This document shows, piece after piece, positions 18,920 through 27,694 of a stretch of 35,795 bases of DNA. Origin of the DNA: Collybiopsis luxurians FD-317 M1 (lineage: Eukaryota > Basidiomycota > Agaricomycetes > Agaricales > Omphalotaceae); NCBI GenBank assembly GCA_000827265.1, contig KN834826.1, positions 232,988 to 268,782 of the forward strand, given 5' to 3'. A program made the translations under genes and the position numbers. Position 1 is the first letter of the stretch. Each line of letters begins with the position of its first letter. Below the pieces are notes generated by a model. The model did not search any database. It worked only from the letters and a program-made list of their open reading frames with translations, and was not told the origin of the DNA.

Positions 18920-20049
18920 AACACAGGGCAGAGTTCCTGGTTAGTAACCTAGGAGGCAAGGATAACATTCTTGGACTTCCATGGCTTTGGAAAATAAACC
19001 CAGAAGTTGACTGGGAAAAAGGACAGCTCTCAGGAGTGGCAGTGGCTACCACTGATGGCCCTATCCTGGAACAAACAGTACCTGATCCCCTACCTACATT
19101 CAAGTCAGTGGAAGAAGAAGTATCACCAGCACCAGAGGAGGAGTCACCTCCATGTTGGATTTGAGCCAACAAAGCAATACACTGTTCTTGGGTCAAGGCA
19201 GGAATTCTCCTAGATGCAACAGAAGAGGTATGGTGTGCAGCTGGACACACCTACTCTCAACAACTAGCAGAACAAGCCCACAAGGACAAACTGACCAAAG
19301 CATTTGAGGAAATGATTCCAGAACTATACTGAGATTTTTGGAAAGTACTCTCTGAGTCAGCATCTGAACAACTACCTGCTCATCAACCTTGGGATCACAC
19401 AATAGATCTGGTACCTGGGAGACAATGCATACCAAGGTCTACCCTATGTCCCTGAATGAGCAAGAGGAGCTTGACCATTCTCTAGATGAAAATCTATGGA
19501 AAGGCTACATCCAGCCCTCAAAATCTCTACTATGTCACCAGTCTTCTTTGCAAAGAAGAAAGATGGAAAGTACAATTCTGTTCAGGACTATTGGAAGCTC
19601 AGTCAGTTTACCATCCAAAACCACTATCTCTACCACTTGTTGTTTACATTATTAGCTGTCTTCAGGGTGCTTGCTATTTCACTAAATTTGATGTTTGCTG
19701 GGGGTACAATAATATACAGATCAAGCAAGGTGATGGGTGGAAAGTTGCATTCTCTACCAACTGCAGCCTGTTCAAGCCCAATGTCATGTTCTTTGGCTTT
19801 ACTAGCTCACCTGCCATATTTCAACCACTGATAAACTCAATCTTTGCAGACCTTATAGTGGCAGGCAAAGTTGCAGTATACCTGGATGATATCCTCCTCT
19901 TCAGCAGTCAGTTAGATGAACACTGGGAAGTAGTCTGTGCAGTCCTGGCTAGATTCCAGAAAAATGACCTCTATCTGCAACCAGAAAAAAAGCACTTTAG
20001 GGGTGCCCAAGTAGTGGGCAGGCATGGGGATTTGATACCTGTTGGATAG
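18920..20049 (+). pseudogene. Gypsy remnant B, part 3: protease end, linker and reverse transcriptase
   Basis: Plus strand: EFLVSNLGGKDNILGLPWLW and INPEVDWEKGQL close the protease, then an acidic linker and WDHTIDLVPGRQ lead into RT. RT is split over three frames: VYPMSLNEQEELDHSLDEN, MSPVFFAKKKDGK, and YFTKFDVCWGYNNIQIKQGD with MFFGFTSSPAIFQPLINSIF and the catalytic VYLDDILLFSS, ending at LYLQPEKKHF. Conserved Arg positions appear as Cys or Trp (FDVCWGYNN, VQDYWKL), as expected from CGN to TGN decay. RNase H and integrase are missing; at about 20050 an unrelated, oppositely oriented gypsy starts. Confidence 0.9.
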
Positions 20050-20059
20050 ATTGAGTTCA

Positions 20060-22760
20060 GGCCCATAATCTACCTAACTTGATATATACATAGGGCTGCC
20101 TGAAGTGCTCAAAAGCACTCAATTTGGAGGGTTTACTAACCCCATGGGCTCAACTATGTCAAAAGGTAGAAGTGGTTCAGCTCCCTTTACCAGGAAATAA
20201 GGCAAACATCCAAGACCCTTTCATGGAGTCACTCAATCAGCCCTTAATACCATTTTCAAGAAGTAGGACCATTTAGCCACATCTCCTAGTCCAGTCACTT
20301 TGACTAAGGCTAGTTGTAAGTCCAAATGTGCCCTTGCTATCTTTCCATTTGCCTGTGAATTATATGGTGAAATACAAATTCCTTGTATTCCATATTTATC
20401 TTTCAACCATTCAAGCATTGCTTTCATTTGTGAAGTGTTATCTGCTACGACTACCTGTCAACATTCCCACTGACAAATAATATTGTCAAAACACATCTTT
20501 CTAATGTTCATACATTCTCATGCCTAAGGGCCCTAGATCACAAATCCCTTCCATGTATGACATATTGACAAACATTACTGGCTGGTCAAATAATCATTGT
20601 ATCTACATGAACCTTCTGAAATAATGAAGGGGTATGTGTTAATACAGGTGGTGCTTGAATAAGTCTTAATTGTTGATCTGGGCATGCTTGACAAGAAGAG
20701 ATGTACTACTTCTTGAGTTGCAAATACACCTTTATGCCCAAGACTATTATCTGCCAAATGGAGCATATCATCTTGATCCAAGGATGGACAAGGTCTCAAA
20801 CTGGACACAAAAGACTTAAGTTCCTTTATTAGGAAGGCTAAGAATTTTTTTGTTGATGATGAAGGAAAATTGCATCACTGGATGCCTGATAATGAAAGTC
20901 AGCCCCAATTGGTTGTTAATTGTGATAAGGGAATGCAGATTCCTTAATTAAAGGTAAAAGGTTATCCATTTTATTACCAGCCATCATCAACATACTGCCA
21001 TATTATATGTGGAATCTCATCCTGCAGAATATAGGTAACATCATCATGGAAAACAAATTAGTCCATCCCATAGGTAGTTTAACCAGCCTATGGATGTCTT
21101 CCTCTCCCTGACTGATATTCAGTTTATCAAGGCAACTTGAAAATTTTCCTCAGGTTAAACTTCCAGTTTCAACTTTTTGTAGTCTGGTGGAACTAGATTG
21201 TAGTGAGCTGTATCAGTATGAATCTGAGTCAGAATCTCTCCTTGGGGTCAGGTTGTAACAATCCATTTTCACTCCATGTTTGGATCTGTAATTCAGAATC
21301 CCCATTCCCAAAGGTTTCCACCTTACTAGTGGTTAAGACATTGAATGGTCAGCCTTTAGATGATGGAAGGGTGCCCAATTTTGAATATGGACTTGGAGAT
21401 AGATGGTAATGTCTGTGAATGTAAAGGGCACATTTTGTACTACAAGACCTTCTATTGATCCCAGCCCTCCATGTGAGTCCTGCATCTGAATTCTGACTGC
21501 TTGGTCCCAATATAGTATGCCCAAATAGGCCACTGCTAAATGGTCCATTATAACAATTTGAGATCCTGGGACCAGTATACATTTGATAAACTTATCAATG
21601 TCATTAACTTTCAGTTCCACAGCTTGAAGGCCATTATTGGTATTAGCAATAATGGTCATATTTCTGCTTTGCTCAGAATCTGATATATCTTGTCTAAAGC
21701 ATTCAGCCACATCTCTATGCTCAACAGATCCAGCTTTCATTCCATTTTCATCTTTTCATAAGATATCAAACATTTTTGTTGGAATCAAGACTCAGATCAT
21801 TAATATTAATATATTCCCTTTTTATAAGTACACATTTCAGTCATTCAGGCACCTCCATTTCTCCATCATCTACAGGGATTGCCTCATGAGATATTATGCC
21901 CTTCTCAGGAATATGCAACAATTTTGTAACTTTTGCTTAGAATTTGTTGCATCTTCAGAGATAAGTCAACCAATTCTTTGAAAAGGGTTCGATGCCTCAT
22001 TCAACTACTCTAGTTGCTACTTCCTCTTCTCAACTAGGCTTATGAAGATTGTTATGAAAAATATAGTTTGGATCTATTCTGAATGAGTTATTGTTCCCAT
22101 TGCCTTGCACATTTGAGTCTGGCCCCTTTGAAGTTTGTTGTCCCCTATGAATATAGGGTGGATGTGGTCTCATTGGAATTAGATCAACATGATCAAACAG
22201 CCTCCTCAATCCCGGGGTATTAATTCTCTCCCATGAAGGATCATTTCTGTTGGATTCCATTTCCTTAGATTTTTTTTGGCTCTGCAGTGGATTACCTAGT
22301 GCATTGTTGTCTAACATTTTTAACTCCCTTCTCCAAGAATGTTGATGTCATGGCTTTCAGCCATGATCTTATTTTGCTTATGCCTCAGTTTTTGTCTAGG
22401 TGGGAGCAAATGTCTGGGGAAATCAGTTCTTTCTTTCTTTCAACTTTCTCTGGAGTCTTTATTTTGCAAATCTTTAGATTGCAACTTGGGAGGTCCAAAA
22501 TGCTCCAGATTTTCTGGTGTTTGATTTCTCCAATTTTCTTGATCTTCCTCTGGTACAGCACTTGATTACCATTGACAGGTGGCATCAAAAATTCATCAAA
22601 AGTAACTTCCTTCTGCACAAACACAAATTTTTTCTCACTTAATGGGGCATCTTCCTCTGATGCCTTACACCTGCATAGCCCCAATATCAACTTGTGTACA
22701 AGTGAAGAACCAGTTGAACATTTACTTGTGCACAAGTGAATAAGGGTTTTTTGACCCAAG
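20060..22760 (-). pseudogene. Gypsy remnant C: gag, protease, RT scraps and integrase, rearranged
   Basis: Minus strand. Gag-like pieces at 22760-21750 (RPHPPYIHRGQQTSKGPDSN). Protease at 21740-21250: GSQIVIMDHLAVAYLGILYW, QNVPFTFTDITIYLQVHIQN, then VLTTSKVETFGNGDSELQIQ. RT scraps at about 21110-20985 include a HDDVTYILQDEIPHI-type string and YVDD. Most of RT and all RNase H are missing. Integrase at 20830-20060: a zinc-domain piece SLGHKGVFATQEVV, then KYGIQGICISPYNSQANGKI (containing the Gln-Ala-Asn-Gly region), then EPLLPFDIVEP. Stops and shifts are frequent. A different gypsy type from the elements at 2567 and 16583, judging by its YVDD and integrase wording. Confidence 0.85.
20840..20945 (+). 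other. Inverted fragment of the pre-integrase region within gypsy C
   Basis: Plus-strand frame KNFFVDDEGKLHHWMPDNES and QPQLVVNCDKGMQIP is the segment that normally precedes LGHKGVFAT in this gypsy type, but here it is on the opposite strand from the integrase at 20830 and below. A small local inversion, or insertion of another copy, explains it. Confidence 0.55.
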
Positions 22761-23086
22761 TGAATAAAGGGTAGGGAACTTAAGGTAATATGAGCCTACC
22801 CAACCCTAGCATGACCCCATGCTGCTTTGGTGCTGTCCCAGATGCTGTAGGCATTACTGTCAGTGATGTCAGACACTGTAATTGACACTCTACAACATAT
22901 ACACAATGTTGTTAGGACAAACTTAGTGTGACATCAACATTACACATAAATCTTCAGTGTTGAAAGCCACAGTGTGATCTATAAGAACTACAAATTAGCA
23001 GATCAAGATTGTAAAATGTAAGGGAAAATAACACAAGGTGGCAGTGTACTAGAAAATATGTGATACCCCAAGACATCTACGAGATT
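22761..23086. other. Spacer, nothing recognised
   Basis: About 325 bp of unremarkable sequence between gypsy remnant C and the 4.5-kb TIR element. It could contain gypsy C leader or LTR sequence, but no LTR ends are visible. Confidence 0.4.
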
Positions 23087-23290
23087 CATCAGGAAAAAGG
23101 TCCTATAGCCCAGGCTCATATGGGTTGTTATCTGATGGCCTAAGGCTTCTCAAGGCTTCTCAGGGGTCCTAGGTTGTCTAGGCTACCCAGGATGCCAAGG
23201 GATACCCCCCAATTCCTGAGCACTCTCAGGTTGCCTGAGGGTCCCTGAGGATCCCTGGAGATCCCTGGGGCATCCTGAGGGCTCTAAAAT
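23087..23290 (-). repeat. CAGG-rich terminal module, left end
   Basis: Dense in ctcagg, cctgagg and ggatccctgg strings. Its reverse complement matches the modules at 16313-16530, 18440-18560 and 27383-27619, including the signature ggaattgggggtatccct. Confidence 0.75.
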
Positions 23291-24039
23291 GTAAATGCAA
23301 AATAATACTGTATATTCTTATCTCTTTCTATTCTTACTCTACTATACCTCATACTATATATTATTCTACTCTATCTCATATTGTATTTAACTTTTTTGTA
23401 TTCAACTACTATATCTACAGATTATTATCAGTTATTATACTTAATTGTACACTATTATATAGTACTGTATAGTAGTTTAAGCTTTGTAATAACCTAACAT
23501 ACTCAAGTACAGTCACTTCAGGCAGCCTTTCTGACCAATCTCTTACATAGGTTGAAGTGGTTAAATTCCTGGCTAATATGACAGAAATCCCCAGGACTTC
23601 CCTGATCAGGAAATTCCTAACTGGACCCCAGACACTCCTTGGGAAAGTCCCTGCTACTTGGGATTTCCCTGCCACTGAGAACATGACTTTGCACCAATTT
23701 TTGTTTCTCACCATGACCATTCTTTTTAAAACATTCTGCTATATATAGTTTTAGGTCAATCCACTGTACTTTTTTGAGCCACAGAGTTGGGACCCATAAT
23801 TATGATGAATGAGGAGGTCAAATTTCTTGAATTGAGATGAAAGAGAGAGGAGGACAGATAATAGGGATCCAAGTACAGGAGATATAGCAGGAACTAATAG
23901 AGATTGTAAAACCTACAGGATATTGCTCTATCTTAACTAAATAGTGATGTGGTATACTGTATAACATGAGTCAGGACTTGTGTCCACTCCCAACAGTCAA
24001 ATGAACATTTTATCAGTATCAATATCTCTATGGTGAGAG

Positions 24040-24168
24040 ATTCCCTTAATCTACAAGTTTCCCTGGATCAGGAATTTCTCTAAGACAGGAATGTCCCTGT
24101 ATCAGGGATTTCCCTAGAATAGGAATTTCCTTAGGACAGATATTTCCCTGGACCAAGTATTTCCCTAA
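24040..24168 (-). repeat. 17-bp GGGAAATTCC array, left arm
   Basis: About seven to eight degenerate units of gggaaattcctg..tta read on the minus strand, ending at the gcaaagctt string that mirrors gtaaagctt at 26254. It is the inverted partner of 26265-26467. Confidence 0.8.
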
Positions 24169-24432
24169 GCTTTGCACAGCTGTACCTGTGTCATGCACTT
24201 CATGCTCAGACTGGCATGCAGTACCCATATTCCATCTGTCAAGCTTCCCATCTTTGTATGTAGTCAGATGATATAGAAGTTGATTAATGTATGCATTTAA
24301 TTGACTAGGGCAGTTGCTCTGATCTAAATATGCATGCTCCCTGTAAAATTTAAACATCATTTGTCCACAATAATCTGCCTGCTCTCTCCGTTGTTGACAC
24401 AATGCAAAAATATGAAGCTGAGGTAGGTTGTT
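24169..24432 (-). CDS. Uncharacterised coding fragment in the TIR element core
   Basis: On the minus strand an open frame follows a splice-acceptor-like CCTCAG at 24422 and runs LHIFALCQQRREQADYCGQM, then FYREHAYLDQSNCPSQLNAY, then DRWNMGTACQSEHEVHDTG, into the left array. Composition is protein-like (Cys, His, Tyr-rich) with no stop for over 85 codons. No domain is recognised. It would be the 3' part of a gene, or a truncated exon. It lies back to back with the spliced gene starting at 24448. Part of a transposase is possible but unproven. Confidence 0.4.
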
Positions 24433-24447
24433 TGACTATTATTGAAC

Positions 24448-25059
24448 ATGAACTCACCGCTTTGCCAGTGCTCCATCGCCGTTAACTCTACCACGAAAAG
24501 GCCAAAACAAAAGTTGGGAGTTCATGCCACAACCCTCAAGAAGGATCTGGTAAGTTTGGCTTTGCTATCTGTTGATTGTATTCATGTACAGTCAATCAGA
24601 ATTACAACTGACAGAAGAGTTTTGCCACATGAATGCCTCGGCAGCAGTGGTGTGTGTCGTATCTTCTTTTTTATATTTTGCTAAACCTGATTTTTGCTAG
24701 GTCTCCAGCAATGCTAGAACTACTCCTGCCAGCCAGCCATACCGGCACCCTGTGATTGCTACTGTTCTTCAGAGTTCTCAAGCCATGTTATACAGGGGTT
24801 CCGTGATTGTAGGTGATTGATATCTCAGTGCTCCAATATCAGCTGATGGTGTTTTTGCTAGATCTTGACTGTGCTCAAAGAAGCTGGACTCGACTGTGAA
24901 GCTAGCTCATGTGTGCTTGCCAATTCACATGGGGAGTGAGTCGTCAATGGATGGAGAAATAATATATTATTTCTTTTCTTTTTTTTTTGGAGTAGTAACG
25001 GATCAGGTCAGAGCAACATTGTCATCTTCCTTCACCTGCTGAGCTTAGCCAGGGGTTGA
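24448..25059 (+). CDS. Small spliced gene in the TIR element core, unknown function
   Basis: Exons proposed: 24448-24549 (MNSPLCQCSIAVNSTTKRPK...), 24592-24651, 24701-24808 (VSSNARTTPASQPYRHPVIA...), 24862 to 24939 or, using the strong GTGAGT donor at 24935, spliced on to about 25059. Introns begin GTAAGT, GTGTGT, GTAGGT; the second and third end in tttttgctag. All joins keep one frame without stops, giving about 115-135 residues. The first exon is basic (KRPKQK). CpG is frequent here, unlike the surroundings, so it is young, under selection or unmethylated. No known domain is clear. A regulatory or DNA-binding role for the element is only a guess. Confidence 0.5.
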
Positions 25060-26255
25060 AACCTTGCTTCCATGACATTGTGGTGTGCACCTTGTCAGGT
25101 GAGCAGGTCATTGGAATAAACAACACTGCAGGGAAATGCTTTTAGGCACAGAGTGTGGGGCTCACAGTTCCAGTGTCTTCTTCATCTTTCTTCTCATCTA
25201 CTTCTCACATCCATCCTTCCTTTTCTGAAACTAATCAAATACCCACTAAAACCTTGCATTCATCCCGGTCCAGTCCTTTTCAAGATTATCCTTATTGAAC
25301 AGAACCTTCTCCCAGGTAGCCAATACCAGGGCCTTTGACAGGGCTTTTTTCTCAAAGCTCTGGTTCATCATGTCTTGGTCCACGGTTTAGTCATCTATTC
25401 ATGGTGTCAACCCATCGATTTCTGATCTCAGTGTTAGATACCTCGATTGTCCTTTCATTTATAACCCTTTTCATTCCTTATTAGCCATATCAGCCTTGCC
25501 GACTCCAAATCAGAATACAGTATAGCCTTGAATCCCCTTGGCCATTTTTATTCTTCTGAAACTTGGGATGCACACATGTTAGGATGTTGCCAAGGTCAGG
25601 CTTTTGCCATCTGTCCCCTTTCTTCTCCCACATCTTTTTCGCTAGGTTCCATATTATTTTGATATGCTGTATTGTTGATTGTACTCAGTAAATAGCATCC
25701 ATTTCTCAATGCAAAGAATTTTGGCTGAAGCTGGATAATAGATGAAGCAATGTCAAAAACTGTCAAAAGAAGGCAGAGTCAGAGTAACTAGATTTTAGAG
25801 GGAGGCTGGCATATTTGGATCAACACAACTGTTCCGGTCCATTCAATGTGTACATTAATGAACTTCTATAATCTGACTACATATAAAGTCGGGAAGCTTG
25901 ACAGCCTGTGTTAAGTTACTTTGTTCACTCGACGGTGAGCATGACAGCCTGTGGTAAGCTCCTTCATTCACTCAAGTGCACCTCTTATTTGAACTTGCTC
26001 ATTGCTGATCTAATCACAGAGGTTACTGTGCTAACAAAACAATCAGTATTTGATGCCAGGAGGGTCCATCACATGTTGTCATAACATCAGCATAGAGTCA
26101 TTCAATGCACACAGCGACATCCTGGCATAAAGTATTTTGCCATTTGCAGCCCTTTTAGGGCACTGTGCTCTCAGGCATCTCTGTATTTAGACAGTATATT
26201 GGTACTGTTTCCCAATCTGATCGTAAAGTATGCAGTATGGGTGCAGCCAAACCGT
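25060..26255. other. Right part of the TIR element core, no clear gene
   Basis: No long coherent frame. It contains a 43-bp tandem duplication (25899-25984) and a C/T-rich stretch around 25170-25330 that might belong to further exons of the plus-strand gene. Nothing firm is seen. Confidence 0.4.
25899..25984. repeat. 43-bp imperfect tandem duplication
   Basis: Two units beginning tgacagcctgtg and containing ttcactc, 43 bp apart. Confidence 0.75.
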
Positions 26256-26264
26256 AAAGCTTAT

Positions 26265-26467
26265 GGAAATCCCTGAGAGGGAAATTCCTGGCTTAGGGAA
26301 ATTCCAGTCTTAGGGAAATCCCTGATACTGGGAAATTCCTATCTTAGGGAAATTCCGGTCTTAGGGAAATTCCGGTCTTAGGGGAAATTCCTGACTTAGG
26401 AAAATTCCAGTCTTAGGGAAATCCCTGTCTTAAGGAAATTCCTGACTTAGGGAAATTCCTGATCCAG
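26265..26467 (+). repeat. 17-bp GGGAAATTCC array, right arm
   Basis: Twelve consecutive units of 16-18 bp, consensus ggaaattccngncttag. The core GGAAATTCC is palindromic and suits a dimeric DNA-binding protein. Inverted partner of 24040-24168. Not a CRISPR: there are no spacers. Confidence 0.92.
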
Positions 26468-27382
26468 ACAAACTTGCAGCTTAAGGGAACTTCTTCCCAT
26501 AGCGAATTTCATACTGACAAATTGTTCATTCAATTGTTAGGAGTGGACTTAGGTCCTGACTTATGTTATACAGTATTCTACATCATGATTTAGTTGAGGT
26601 AGAGCAGTATCTTGTAGGTTGTACAACCTCTATTAGTTCCTGTCATATCTCCTGTGCTCAGATACCTAATACCTATTATCTGTCCTCCTCTCTCTTCCAT
26701 CTCAATTCAAGAAATTTGACTCTTCATTCATCATAATTATGAGTCCTGACTTTGTGGCTTGGACAAGTACAGTACACCTAAAACTATATATGGCTGAGGC
26801 ATTTTTAAAAAGAGTGGGCATGACAAGAAACAAAAGTTGAAAAATTGGCACAAAGTCACATGTGGTAACTGTGTATAATCCCACTAACACAGCTGGTAAT
26901 ATGGCCCAGGGACAGGGGGTTTTCGAGTGGCAGGGAGTTCCCAGTGGCTGGGAAATCCCAAGTGGCTGGGACTTCCCTAAGCAGTGTCTGGGGTCCAGTT
27001 AGGAATTTCCTGACCAGGGAAGTCCTGGGGATTTTTATCATATTAGCCAGGAATTTGACCACTTCAACCTATGTAAGAGATTGGTCAGGAAGGCTGCCTG
27101 AAGTGAGTACAGTATATCAGTATAGTACAGAACCTATAAATACATATATAGTGTGGATACTATTAGTTATAATAAAGGTGAACATATTTTAATCATGGGA
27201 AAAGTATTTTGATTGTAGACAGTTCACAGTGAGCACATCATGTGATTTATTTTAAAAGCTCAAACCTGTATGAATCTGCAGCCAAATAAATATTTTTATT
27301 GTGGATTTATACAATACTATTTAATGACACAGCTATATATTTGAAATACAATTTTGTATTATATGTATTATTTAAAATACCT

Positions 27383-27619
27383 GTATCCCAGAGATCCCCA
27401 GGGATCCCCAGGGAGCCTTCAGGAAGCCCTCAGGGGCTCCTAGGGATATCTCAGATATCTCTCAGAGAGCCTAGGATTTGGCCCCAAACCTAGAAAGCCT
27501 AGGTAGCCCAAGCTACTTAAAGTAACTGAAGGTGCCTAGGATTTGGCTTATTTCCTGGGAGTCCTCAGGTTCCCTCAGGCTTCCAATATTTGCCTGGGCT
27601 TTAGGTCATTTTCCTGATG
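27383..27619 (+). repeat. CAGG-rich terminal module, right end
   Basis: Repeats of gatccccaggg, cctcagg and gcctaggatttgg, ending in gcctgggctttaggtcattt and the terminal TTTTCCTGATG. Inverted match to 23087-23290. Confidence 0.75.
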
Positions 27620-27694
27620 TTACAGCAGATATGTAAGATGTACAGCAGCAAGAAACAGAAAAAACATTGAGGTAAGCAGTAGCAAGAGAAAGGG

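Larger units (their letters stand above)
23087..27619. mobile_element. Unclassified TIR DNA element, 4,533 bp, with inverted arms over 1 kb
   Basis: Ends: CATCAGGAAAA at 23087-23097 and its exact reverse complement at 27609-27619, extending imperfectly to about 31 bp (..agcccaggc). Inward from both ends come CAGG/GGGATCC-rich modules, AT-rich blocks, a shared block near 23540-23690 and 26900-27100 whose two translations match (MVKFLAN, then TSL.RKFLTGPQTLL), then arrays of a 17-bp GGAAATTCC unit. The arms are 23087-24172 and 26256-27619; the core is 24173-26255. Flanks show no convincing TSD (..gagatt and ttacag..). Superfamily unknown. It may be a large foldback-type or novel TIR transposon. 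Confidence 0.7.

Noticed and set aside
26265..26467. Regular short repeats that might suggest a CRISPR array
   Set aside because: Units are contiguous 17-mers without spacers, degenerate, and mirrored in inverted orientation in the same element; the genome is eukaryotic.
23077..27630. Target site duplication around the 4.5-kb TIR element
   Set aside because: Left flank ..ctacgagatt and right flank ttacagcaga share no convincing 2-9 bp duplication, so the superfamily was left open.
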